DNA from: an uncultured Flavobacteriaceae bacterium
GTDB taxonomy: Bacteria; Bacteroidota; Bacteroidia; Flavobacteriales; Flavobacteriaceae
Assembly: GCA_947497145.1 (NCBI GenBank)
Contig: CANMFQ010000010.1
Coordinates: forward strand, 62,001 to 126,000
Direction: 5' to 3'
DNA: 64,000 nt
Translations under genes and position numbers: made by a program
Shown here: one piece after another, positions 35,378 through 43,721 of the stretch
Position numbering within the stretch: position 1 is the stretch's first letter
How the letters are laid out: every line of letters starts with the position of its first letter
The notes under the pieces: model-generated
Databases searched by the model: none
Seen by the model: the letters and a program-made list of their open reading frames with translations, nothing else
What the model was told of the DNA's origin: nothing

Positions 35378-36715
35378 ATGGCATATTCTGGTACTGGAAA
35401 AAGAGGATTTGAATTAGCTAGTAAGGCTTCTCATTCGTTTATAGTTAATGATAAAGAAGTACAAGAATTTTTGTCTAATTGCGAATATCCAAAATCAAAA
35501 GAAGAGATTGAACTCAATCCTGCTTTGGTAATTGATGTTGATTACTCTAAAACTAATGGCATTAAGCATATAATAGCTGTAGATGCAGGATACACAACAG
35601 TACCAGTAAAGAGAACCTTTCCTTCTTCCTTAATGACTTTTTTTCAGTTTGGTACAATTTTATTAAATGCAGAAGATTTAGAAGCAATGTCAAATGAAGC
35701 TTTTATATCAAGAGAGTCAATGAGTAAATTGAAAGAGCTTGAGCGTGATAAATTAGTTTTACCTACAAAAAATGTAGCATATAAAAAGTCAATTACTCTT
35801 ACTGAATCCATAAGAAATTCTATTTATGAATTTTTCAAGAAGAAAAATGATGGAACTAATCTTTTAGAAACACTCTATTGGTTTCTATATGAAGAATATG
35901 ACAAATCAATTAATAATTATCAATTGGCAAATTGTCCAAATGATTGTGGCGAATCCAAAATTGATTTAATTAAAACAAACTTTAATATTGATTTTAAACA
36001 GAAATGTCGCAATTGCAATAAAGACATACAAATTACGGATGTTTTTAGATTACATGAATTAATTGATGATGAAACTGGAGCACTTGGAATATTAAGTTAT
36101 TTAACAAATGTAATAGAACATTTCAATATTATTCATCAGATTAAAAATGTAAAAAAAACACAACCTGAATTATTAAATTCCTTTTTCTTCATTAAAGATG
36201 GACCATTAGCATTCTTTGGCCAAACGGCTAATATGTATAAACCAATGCGTAAATTATGTAATTATTTAATTGAAAATCATAATTTGTTCATAGCTGGTTT
36301 AGAAAAATCAGGAGCATTTGTTGAACATGCTGAAGAGATAAAAGAAATGCTGCAACCTGGTCAAGCTCTTTTATTAAATAACGAACATATTTATAAATTC
36401 ATTTTACCTGGGGACCCAAATAACCCTGAACCTTATGCTAAAACTTCATATTATAGCTGTAAAATAATATTCAAATCGAGAGATGAAAGAATGCATGTAG
36501 TTACAATTCCAGTAGAAAAAGCTGAAATTGTATTAAACCCTCAACAAATTGATTTTGTAAATCTTGATACTATTTTATGGAATATTGAAAACCTGCGATG
36601 TGATATGTATGATAACTCTATTATACCCGTTGCTTTAGCTAATAAGTTAATTTCCTTATCTAATCATCCAAGCACCTCTATTCTTGAAAAGTTTGTAAAA
36701 TCTTCAGTAAAATGA
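35378..36715 (+). CDS. nurA: NurA-domain nuclease with Cys4 insertion
   Basis: NurA-like nuclease, recognised by IIAVDAGYTTVPVK (catalytic Asp near 69, the usual VDGS position), SFFFIKDGPLAFFGQ (second acidic motif, near 275-280), LFIAGLEKSGAFVEHA and a C-terminal domain. It has an unusual insertion near residues 186-213 with Cys pairs CPNDC and CRNC, a potential zinc ribbon. In archaea NurA binds HerA and resects DNA ends. Here the gene is directly downstream of a HerA gene and its stop overlaps the next start (4 bp). It probably supplies processive DNA degradation for the system. Confidence 0.8.
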   Translation: MAYSGTGKRGFELASKASHSFIVNDKEVQEFLSNCEYPKSKEEIELNPALVIDVDYSKTNGIKHIIAVDAGYTTVPVKRTFPSSLMTFFQFGTILLNAEDLEAMSNEAFISRESMSKLKELERDKLVLPTKNVAYKKSITLTESIRNSIYEFFKKKNDGTNLLETLYWFLYEEYDKSINNYQLANCPNDCGESKIDLIKTNFNIDFKQKCRNCNKDIQITDVFRLHELIDDETGALGILSYLTNVIEHFNIIHQIKNVKKTQPELLNSFFFIKDGPLAFFGQTANMYKPMRKLCNYLIENHNLFIAGLEKSGAFVEHAEEIKEMLQPGQALLLNNEHIYKFILPGDPNNPEPYAKTSYYSCKIIFKSRDERMHVVTIPVEKAEIVLNPQQIDFVNLDTILWNIENLRCDMYDNSIIPVALANKLISLSNHPSTSILEKFVKSSVK

Positions 36716-38967
36716 TTAGAGTGGATAGAAATAAAATTGAAGTTCCAAAAATTTTCTTTTCTACCGAAATGAAAATAGCCGAAGAAAATCTAAGTAAGTT
36801 TTACAGTGGTCATAAGGAAATGAGAAGTCAAAAAAGATTTACTCAAAGATTCGAAGCTGAACTAAGAGGTCCAATATTAAAAGCTCTTTATAAATTGTTC
36901 AATGGTAAATGCGCGTATTGTGAATCGAAAATTCCTGATGGACAAACCTCAAATTATGATCATTTTAGACCAAAGTTTGGTGCTAGAGGTTTGAAAAAAG
37001 AGTTTGCAGACGAACATTATTGGTGGCTTAGTTATGAATGGAGAAATTTTTATAATAGTTGTCGTCATTGTAATCAATATAAAGCTTCTTGGTTTCCTGT
37101 ATATGGAAATAGATCTAGAGCTAGAACACCATATGAGCGAATTCTATTGGAAGAGAAAAACGTTCTAATAGACCCTTGTGAAGATAATCCTGAAGAGCAT
37201 TTAGCATTTGATTATGATGGAAATATTCGTCATAAGACAGAAAGAGGAAGAATTACAATAAACATACTTAAACTAAATAGAAAAATCCTTGTTAATGAAA
37301 GAGCTATGATTATTCGCCATATATATTCCGATTGGGAAGAATTAATTAAAATATGGCGTGATATGGAAAATAATTGGGACAGAATTAAACAAATAACAAC
37401 TTATTGGAATGAAATATTAACGGGTTCTTCTGAGAGAAGTTTTTTAGCAGCTTCAAGAACTATAATTAAAGATAGATTATCTAGCAATATTGAAATCCAG
37501 TCCTTTATTTCTCAGGAAAAATTTAAATTAAAAAGAGAAACTAGACGATTAGAATTTGATATTGATTTATACAAGGACATAACACCGCTAGACGTGCCAT
37601 CTGAAATTGATATTGAAAGTATAGATAAAATAATTGAAGCAGAAACAAGAGCAAAAGAAGAGACTGTTAAGGATCAAAATTCGATGTCTCTAACTCAACA
37701 GATTTATCTGGAATCTTTAGAGGTTAAAAACTATAAGTGTTTCACTCACTTAAAGCTTAATTTCAAGAAAAAAACTTTAATAGATCAACAAAATTGGGTT
37801 TTACTTCTTGGAGAAAATGGTGTAGGTAAAAGTTCTATAATAAAAGCAATTGCAATAGCTCTAAGCCCACAGTCTTATTTGGATAAAATAACTCAAGATG
37901 TAATCCAAGATAAACTGTTAAAAAAAGGGAAGAGAATTGGCTTTATAGAATTAACATATAATGGAGGAGAAAAACTAAAAGTCACATTTAAAAATAGCTC
38001 AAAAACACTTGTGTCTTCATTGGATAAACCTATAGTAAACTTAATTGGTTATGGGTCTACAAGGCTATTACCAAAGAACAATATTAATCCTGAGAAAGGA
38101 CAATTTAAAGGAGTGAAAATTCAAAATCTCTTTGATTATAGTGTTGCGCTTAAAAATGCAGATGAATGGCTTTTGAAAAGGTCAAAAAAACTGTTTGATA
38201 GAGCAGCTATAGCGCTTAAAGATTTAATGCTTTTATCCGAAGATGATATTTTAATTCGCGAAGAGAATAAAATTTATATAAAATCAGATAGTACTAAAAC
38301 TTTAATTAATGATTTGAGTGATGGTTATAGAACGATTTATGCTTTGTCTGTAGATATTATGTCCACACTTTCTTCGGAAAACATCACTTATGATTTAGCT
38401 GAAGGAATTATTTTAATCGATGAAATTGGAACACATTTACATCCAAGATGGAAAATGCAAGTAGTAGAAAGATTAAGGTCTTCATTTCCAAGATTGCAAT
38501 TTATTGTGACAACACATGAGCCTTTATGTTTAAGAGGCTTAAAGGATAAAGAAACTTTTGTTTTAACACGAAATTCAGAAGGTAATATTACAACTGTAAA
38601 AGATCTACCTGATCCTAGTGAATTGAGAATAGACCAAATATTGACATCAGATTTTTTTGGACTTAACAGTACATTAGACCCTAAGACTGAAGCAATATTT
38701 AGTGAGTATTACAATATTCTAGCTAAAGATGAAGATATCAGGTCTGATAATGAAACGATTAGACTTCACGAATTAAGTGAATTAGTACCGAAAATAAAGC
38801 ATTTAGGAGATAATCTTAGAGACGAATTAGTTTATTACGTTATTGATGAATTATTAGCTAAAAAAGTTAAGAGAGATGGTTTGAAAATAAAAGAAAAACT
38901 TAAAGATGAAGCGCTTGAAAGAGTTGAAAGTTTATGGAAATCTATTGATAAAAATGAATTAAAATGA
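36712..38967 (+). CDS. HNH nuclease - ABC/SMC-type ATPase fusion (Septu PtuB-PtuA-like)
   Basis: 751 aa. The N-terminal half (1-300) is a PtuB/TIGR02646-like HNH domain: CAYCESK (Cys 67/70), DHFRPK (Asp83-His84), YWWLSYEWRNFYNSCRHCNQ (Cys 117/120). The C-terminal half is an AAA/ABC-type ATPase: KNYKCFTHLKLNF, Walker A GENGVGKSS (367-375), signature-like LSDGYRTIYAL, Walker B IILIDEIGTHLHP (Asp570-Glu571) and H-loop TTHEP. In Septu and retron-associated systems these two activities are separate proteins (PtuA ATPase, PtuB nuclease); here they are joined in reverse order. The start overlaps the NurA stop. Confidence 0.85.
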   Translation: MIRVDRNKIEVPKIFFSTEMKIAEENLSKFYSGHKEMRSQKRFTQRFEAELRGPILKALYKLFNGKCAYCESKIPDGQTSNYDHFRPKFGARGLKKEFADEHYWWLSYEWRNFYNSCRHCNQYKASWFPVYGNRSRARTPYERILLEEKNVLIDPCEDNPEEHLAFDYDGNIRHKTERGRITINILKLNRKILVNERAMIIRHIYSDWEELIKIWRDMENNWDRIKQITTYWNEILTGSSERSFLAASRTIIKDRLSSNIEIQSFISQEKFKLKRETRRLEFDIDLYKDITPLDVPSEIDIESIDKIIEAETRAKEETVKDQNSMSLTQQIYLESLEVKNYKCFTHLKLNFKKKTLIDQQNWVLLLGENGVGKSSIIKAIAIALSPQSYLDKITQDVIQDKLLKKGKRIGFIELTYNGGEKLKVTFKNSSKTLVSSLDKPIVNLIGYGSTRLLPKNNINPEKGQFKGVKIQNLFDYSVALKNADEWLLKRSKKLFDRAAIALKDLMLLSEDDILIREENKIYIKSDSTKTLINDLSDGYRTIYALSVDIMSTLSSENITYDLAEGIILIDEIGTHLHPRWKMQVVERLRSSFPRLQFIVTTHEPLCLRGLKDKETFVLTRNSEGNITTVKDLPDPSELRIDQILTSDFFGLNSTLDPKTEAIFSEYYNILAKDEDIRSDNETIRLHELSELVPKIKHLGDNLRDELVYYVIDELLAKKVKRDGLKIKEKLKDEALERVESLWKSIDKNELK

Positions 38968-39839
38968 TATTCGTAGATAGGTCAAAAGTTTCTATTCCTA
39001 GTATACTTGACGGAGTTAATTCAAGAGGATATAAAGAAACAAATAAAGCAATAACACATTATACAGGCTCAAATAGAAAAAAAGTTTTTAAATTTTCAGT
39101 TTATAGCGATAGGTCAGTTAAAGATGCATTAATAGAATTATTTGATGATAAATGCGCCTATTGCGAAAGTAAAGTTTCACATGTCTATTCAGGTGACGTA
39201 GAACATTTCAGACCAAAAGGCAAAATTGCTGAAGCGCCTATTCAAAAACCTGGTTATTATTGGTTAGCTGCAGATTGGGATAATTTATTATTCTCATGTA
39301 GAAATTGTAACCAAAAATTGAAACATTTTATTTATGGGTCAACTAGTAGAATTACTATGGGTAAAATGGATCAATTCCCACTGGATGTAGAAACAAGTAG
39401 AGTAAGGGTACATAATAACCCAGATGGTATCACAAATGAAGAACCACATAGGTTATTAATAAATCCATGTATTGAAAATCCAGAAGAACATTTTGAATAT
39501 GATATCAAACATGCAATAATTAAACCTAAAAAAATAAATGGAGTTGAAAGTAAAATGGCTAAACATTCTATAGATGTTTATGTTCTTCAGAGAGTACCAT
39601 TAGTATTGGCTCGTGAGAGATTACTTATAGAAGTCTTAGCCCAAGTACAAAGAGTTAAAGAAGCTGTACTTAATGTAAATAAGAACCTCAAATCTAGTAC
39701 AAGGGTGAAATTTTATTATGATAAAATCCTTAAAAGAGAACTAAAAAGACTTAAGAAATTTACAGAACCAACAGAAGAATACTCTGCAATGGCCAAGCAG
39801 ATTGTAACTGAATTTTTAAAAGCTAATTTTAATATTTAA
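38964..39839 (+). CDS. stand-alone HNH endonuclease (PtuB/TIGR02646-like)
   Basis: A 291-aa HNH protein with CAYCESK (Cys 64/67), VEHFRPKG (His 81) and YYWLAADWDNLLFSCRNCNQ (Cys 112/115). Its opening MIFVDRSKVSIPSIL parallels the fusion protein's MIRVDRNKIEVPKIF, and PCIENPEEHFEYD parallels PCEDNPEEHLAFD. The two are therefore paralogues, and this one has no ATPase half. Its start overlaps the fusion's stop by 4 bp and it ends the operon. It may add a second nuclease with different specificity or act as a partner of the fusion. Confidence 0.85.
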   Translation: MIFVDRSKVSIPSILDGVNSRGYKETNKAITHYTGSNRKKVFKFSVYSDRSVKDALIELFDDKCAYCESKVSHVYSGDVEHFRPKGKIAEAPIQKPGYYWLAADWDNLLFSCRNCNQKLKHFIYGSTSRITMGKMDQFPLDVETSRVRVHNNPDGITNEEPHRLLINPCIENPEEHFEYDIKHAIIKPKKINGVESKMAKHSIDVYVLQRVPLVLARERLLIEVLAQVQRVKEAVLNVNKNLKSSTRVKFYYDKILKRELKRLKKFTEPTEEYSAMAKQIVTEFLKANFNI

Positions 39840-39852
39840 AGTTCTTTAGTAT

Positions 39853-39892
39853 TAAAGTGACCTCACAAAATCTTGATTAAACCAATAGGAGA
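39853..39892 (+). repeat. right imperfect direct repeat flanking the defence operon
   Basis: Partner of 31671-31710, starting 14 bp after the last stop of the operon. It contains CTTGATTAAACCAATAGGAG. Immediately beyond it lies the broken 3' end of a resolvase gene, so it marks a real junction. Confidence 0.5.
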
Positions 39893-40146
39893 GAGGTAGC
39901 CTCATTGAACCTATCGATAAGTTCTACCATATTTTTCAGAGAACGAAAAACCCTATCGTTTTTATAGGTAAGGACAGTATCTCCTTTACGCATATACTTC
40001 AGCATTTCGTTAGGGCCTTTCATATCATCACGAGTTCCACTTGCGATATCGGAAGAAATTTTATCACATCCCGCATTTTTCAGCAAATCGATCTGTGATT
40101 CCAGTTTTTGTTCTGGGGTAGAAACCCTTGCATATCCAACCACCAT
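39877..40146 (-). pseudogene. serine resolvase, N-terminal fragment (Tn3-type tnpR relic)
   Basis: Reads MVVGYARVSTPEQKLESQID with the catalytic Ser (near residue 9), then GTRDDMKGPNEMLKYMRKGD and VFRSLKNMVELIDRFNEA, all typical of Tn3-family resolvases. It ends abruptly at 89 aa with TSLLLV, encoded by the CAATAGGAG repeat, whereas intact resolvases have about 180-200 residues and a C-terminal helix-turn-helix. The DNA-binding part is missing, so the gene is inactive. It sits with a truncated Tn3 transposase in the same island. Confidence 0.85.
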
Positions 40147-40151
40147 AATTA

Positions 40152-40177
40152 GTTCCGTAAAACGGTCGTTTTAAAGA
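40152..40177. promoter_or_regulatory. palindromic segment upstream of resolvase relic
   Basis: AAAACGGTCGTTTT with 6-bp arms, overlapping CCGTAAAACGG, lies between the resolvase start and the 3' end of the passenger gene. This is where a resolution (res) site would be expected; only position and symmetry support it. Confidence 0.3.
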
Positions 40178-40220
40178 ACATGTTGAAATAGATAAAGAAG
40201 GTCTTTTCAATACTCGCCCA

Positions 40221-41549
40221 TCAATTTTTGTTAACCCTATAGGTAACCCTACGATTGGTGATTGTCGTTTTCTTCCCAATAGCGAAGGTGAACCTGGTAC
40301 CATCAGAAAGCAATGTCACCCCATTGAACCGGTAAACGTTGCCTCCTAGGGAAGTTGCAGCAGATAAAGGGTTTTCATCATCGAAAGAGCTGTCATTGTC
40401 CGTATCGACCAACAGTTGTGGGGGATATGCCGAGCTGTAACCCGCCACCCCTGTCATATCAACCCTGACATCGACGGCGCCCACATCTACTGAAATGGAC
40501 GAGGTATTGGATTCACTGACCCTCCATATTCTATGCAATCTCGCATGGGTTTGGCCGGATGGCACGTCGGCGGTATTATCGAGTAAAAGATTTCCATTAT
40601 CGTGCCCCCATATTAAAAATTCGTTGTTATCCAGATTGGTAGCTCCAGAAATTCGTACAATTCCGGTCCCTTGGGAATCTGTGTGATTTGAACCGTCCGC
40701 AGCCTGACCAATACCCGCCACATCATGGTCGAAATTTCCATTTCCAGGATTGTCCTGCACGTATAGGTCGTTGTTTTGCAATACGATACCATACTTGGCA
40801 ACCAAATAATTATATAGAATGATACGCTCCGCCGTGTTCAATGCATTATTGTAAACTATTATTTCCGGAACATTTCCACTGGTCCAATTTCCAAATGTTT
40901 CCGTAGGTATAGGTGTGTTCGAAGAACCTAAGCCCAAAATTGCAGAGGACTCATTTCCATTAGTGTTTAAGGTTATATTGTAGTTGGTGGCTCCCGCAGT
41001 TTGCTTTAAAAAAGTAATCAATGCATCCTGATTGAATGGGGAAGAAAGCCCGGTAGTATAGTCTGCTATTCCATACCTGGTGTACCCGACCCGACCCGTG
41101 TTGTTCCATTGCTCAAAACGCAAGGACACTCTTGCTCCTCCCGAAGAATTGTCCAGTAGCCTTGATCTTCTTTCAAAATTTGAGGCATTAATAAAAAAAA
41201 CGGCCTCCCCGGAATTGTAATCAATATCAGGTCCGTTCAAAAAATCATTGCCGTCAAATGTAACGGCTGGATGTCCGTTCATGACCGAAGTTGCATATAT
41301 TGGTTGCCTAATCGCTATGGTTTGCGTCCAATCTGTGGATACTACACCACTTTTGTTGTTCCATGTTGAAACTATGTTTCCTGCAACTGGATTATCGGTC
41401 GTATCACCATCAGCATCAAGGTCATTGGCATCCAGCCAAAGTACTAAACTAGATGTTCCATCATTAGTGCCTATCCCACCCGGTCCTGTTTGGGAAAGCC
41501 CTAAAAATGACATCAACACAACACCGAGAAAGCTTATATGTTTTTTCAA
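40221..41549 (-). CDS. secreted protein with LamG/concanavalin-like domain (transposon passenger)
   Basis: After a signal-peptide-like segment (LKKHISFLGVVLMSFLGLSQ) comes a region typical of Bacteroidota secreted proteins: SSLVLWLDANDLDADGDTTD, VSTWNNKSG, PAVTFDGNDFLNGPD (LamG/concanavalin-like). Then APEIIVYN-type strand IIVYNNALNTAERIILYNYL, and a C-terminal domain (IWRVSESNTSSISVDVGAVD) ending ITNRRVTYRVNKN. I start it at a TTG (41549) directly before the signal peptide; the track's ATG at 41669 adds 40 atypical residues. It lies between resolvase and transposase relics, so it is a passenger or hitchhiker. GC is higher than in the flanking DNA. Function unknown; adhesion or surface binding is possible. 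Confidence 0.65.
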   Translation of the reverse strand: MKKHISFLGVVLMSFLGLSQTGPGGIGTNDGTSSLVLWLDANDLDADGDTTDNPVAGNIVSTWNNKSGVVSTDWTQTIAIRQPIYATSVMNGHPAVTFDGNDFLNGPDIDYNSGEAVFFINASNFERRSRLLDNSSGGARVSLRFEQWNNTGRVGYTRYGIADYTTGLSSPFNQDALITFLKQTAGATNYNITLNTNGNESSAILGLGSSNTPIPTETFGNWTSGNVPEIIVYNNALNTAERIILYNYLVAKYGIVLQNNDLYVQDNPGNGNFDHDVAGIGQAADGSNHTDSQGTGIVRISGATNLDNNEFLIWGHDNGNLLLDNTADVPSGQTHARLHRIWRVSESNTSSISVDVGAVDVRVDMTGVAGYSSAYPPQLLVDTDNDSSFDDENPLSAATSLGGNVYRFNGVTLLSDGTRFTFAIGKKTTITNRRVTYRVNKN

Positions 41550-41800
41550 TATATTAGATTTATCACCACGCTCGATGAAGCGATTTTTTAATAAATTTCT
41601 CCATAATGTGAAATGAAAATAACGCTCTAAGTGCAAACTTTCAATAAAATGTTGTGTATCAGGCAACATCTGTGGTATATGTTGTTATCTATAATATTTT
41701 TTTAACCAAAGCTCCCTATGTTTTGTGCCAGTGTTCTATAAACCAAACCTTTTAGGGGACAAGCTTTATTACCCTGATTTAGAAATAATTAAACTTTCAA

Positions 41801-41950
41801 TTGGATCGGAACGAAGAAAATATTGAACTAACGGACGCTATCAAGGAAGAGCTTGACAGAAGACTGAAAAGACACATTAACGGCAACGCAAAATACTATT
41901 CATGGGAAGAAGTCAAAAAAATGCTGGCAGAGAAAAGAAATATACAATAA
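41801..41950 (+). pseudogene. addiction-module antitoxin fragment (PF09720-like)
   Basis: A 49-codon frame reads IELTDAIKEELDRRLKRHIN followed by YYSWEEVKKMLAEK. This is the C-terminal consensus (LTxxQKxELDRRL ... YSWEEVK) of putative addiction-module antitoxins. The N-terminal half is absent (in-frame TAA at 41786) and no toxin gene follows. It lies just upstream of the truncated transposase, inside the Tn3 relic. Confidence 0.65.
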
Positions 41951-41982
41951 ATAGCTAGGCCGATGCATTGTTTTTTATCTTG

Positions 41983-42513
41983 ATGGAAAACGGAACATAT
42001 GCCACGTATAAACCTGCTAAAGGAAAAAGAGATAAAACGTTCGATACCCCGGGTATTCTTAGCCCAGAACAAAGAAACGTCGTATTTACCGATGAGGGTA
42101 TCGCGGAAATGGGGAAACTGCTCAGAAAGCCCATGACAAAAATGGGCTTCGTACTTCAGCGCGGTTATTTTATACTTCAAAAAAAGTTCTTCGTGCCCAC
42201 AAGTTTCCATCGGGAAGATATCGAGTTCGTTTCAAAACTTTTTCCTGGAGAAGTCCCGCTTGATCTCTCCGGGTATGCAAAAACCTCCTACAACAGACAT
42301 CGCAAGATAATATTGGAGCGATACGGGTACGTTCAATTTAATGAGGGTAGACAGGATATGGAAAATGAGGCCAGGGAACTGGTCAAGACCGCATTGCGGC
42401 CAAGGGAAATGTTCCATGACTTGAGGGACTTTCTGGTAGAGCGCAAAATAGAACATCCAAAATACAAAATACCAGAAACGCGAGTAAATACGCTTTACCT
42501 GAAGCGACAATAG
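41983..42513 (+). pseudogene. Tn3-family transposase, N-terminal fragment
   Basis: About 176 residues match the N-terminal DUF4158 region of Tn3 transposases: GILSPEQRNVVF, MGFVLQRGYFILQKKFFVP, GYAKTSYNRHRKIILERYGY, REMFHDLRDFLVERKIEHPK. The catalytic DDE region, some 800 residues, is gone. The reading frame stops at a TAG that is part of the CAATAGGAG repeat (42508-42516), so truncation coincides with a repeat boundary. It is only distantly similar to the intact Tn3 transposase at 55956. Start is at ATG 41983 rather than the track's TTG. Confidence 0.85.
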
Positions 42514-42541
42514 GAGGGAAGTGCGAATGTGTGTAGAATGG
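42508..42541 (+). repeat. dispersed repeat tail at transposase truncation point
   Basis: CAATAGGAGGGAAGTGCGAA followed by TGTGTGTAGAATGG is the tail of the same family as 25530-25567, 32070-32098 and 55731-55761. It directly abuts the broken transposase. The following 180 bp up to the kinase gene show nothing else. Confidence 0.6.
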
Positions 42542-42721
42542 CAATATTTATCTATAATTATTCCTTTTTCATATAGTAATTATATTTGTTCGTCTATCTT
42601 ATTTTAAGCTTAATTTGGTAGCATATACATTTGTATTAATACAATACTGAAAAAATAATATTTGTATATTTCGAAAATCAATTTTATATAGATTTAAAAG
42701 ACAATAGGACTATCATCAAAC

Positions 42722-43711
42722 TTGGGAGAAAAAATAAAAAATAAAAAGCAGTTTCTAATTCACCTATTTGTATGGACTATTCTTCACGCAGTTGTCCTGT
42801 TTTTTGTGTATTCAGAAGGTAAAGAAATTACACTTAAAATTTGTTTACGAATTGCGTTTGGAGCTATGATTTTCTATACGAATTACAGTTTATTGGTACC
42901 TTATTTATTACTTAAAAAGAAAAAAATATCGTATATATTATCTATTATCATTCTTTTAATAGTAGCCTATTTGATCATTTCAAATGTATTCTATTTTAAC
43001 TTTTATAAGAGTCAAACCTCAAAATTTGTAATAATTACATTTTTCAATGCATTGATACTTATTATAGGAACCATAATTAGAGTATACGAACAATGGATAG
43101 AAAACGATAGGATTAAAACCGAAATTGAGGTTCAAAAAAACAAAACAGAACTAGAAGCCCTTAAAAATCAACTTAACCCCCATTTCTTATTTAACTCTTT
43201 AAATAGTATTTATTCGCTTACTGTTAAAAAATCGGACGAAGCACCAGAAGCCGTTATTATGCTTTCAGAATTAATGCGCTATATGTTATACAAAGCCAAT
43301 GACAATAAAGTATTACTTAAAGACGAATTGCAATATATTGATAATTATATGAAACTTCAATATATTAGAATTGCAAAAAAAGAAAATGTAAAAACCAATA
43401 TAAAAGGCACAATTACTACGCAAAAAATTAGTCCTTTACTATTTATATCCTATATCGAAAATGCTTTTAAATATGGAACAGATTTTAATGGTAATACTGA
43501 AGTCGAAATAGCTATTAGTATAAAGGACGACGAATTACAATTTAAGTGTATTAACATAATAGGAAATAGAACTAAAGATAAGGAGGGCTCTGGTATTGGA
43601 ATGCAAAATACCAAAAATCGTTTGGAGTTATTGTATCCTAATAAACATTGGTTAACCACAGAGGAAAAGGATAATAAATTTTGGGTTGATTTAAAATTGA
43701 AATTAGATTAA
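42722..43711 (+). CDS. LytS/YehU-type sensor histidine kinase
   Basis: Four transmembrane helices in residues 10-125, a linker (DRIKTEIEVQKNKTELEAL), and the His_kinase motif NQLNPHFLFNSLNSIYSL with His near 154. The ATPase part includes SYIENAFKYGT and GSGIGMQNTKNRLELLYP. The start is a TTG (no in-frame ATG before the first helix). The cognate LytTR regulator starts 10 bp downstream. It lies just beyond the Tn3 relic and upstream of a TonB receptor/GLPGLI cluster, which is its probable target. Confidence 0.9.
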   Translation: MGEKIKNKKQFLIHLFVWTILHAVVLFFVYSEGKEITLKICLRIAFGAMIFYTNYSLLVPYLLLKKKKISYILSIIILLIVAYLIISNVFYFNFYKSQTSKFVIITFFNALILIIGTIIRVYEQWIENDRIKTEIEVQKNKTELEALKNQLNPHFLFNSLNSIYSLTVKKSDEAPEAVIMLSELMRYMLYKANDNKVLLKDELQYIDNYMKLQYIRIAKKENVKTNIKGTITTQKISPLLFISYIENAFKYGTDFNGNTEVEIAISIKDDELQFKCINIIGNRTKDKEGSGIGMQNTKNRLELLYPNKHWLTTEEKDNKFWVDLKLKLD

Positions 43712-43721
43712 AATACAACAG

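Noticed and set aside
40064-40303. 79-aa minus-strand ORF spanning the resolvase start
   Set aside because: Frame shadow across the resolvase and passenger genes with no homology.
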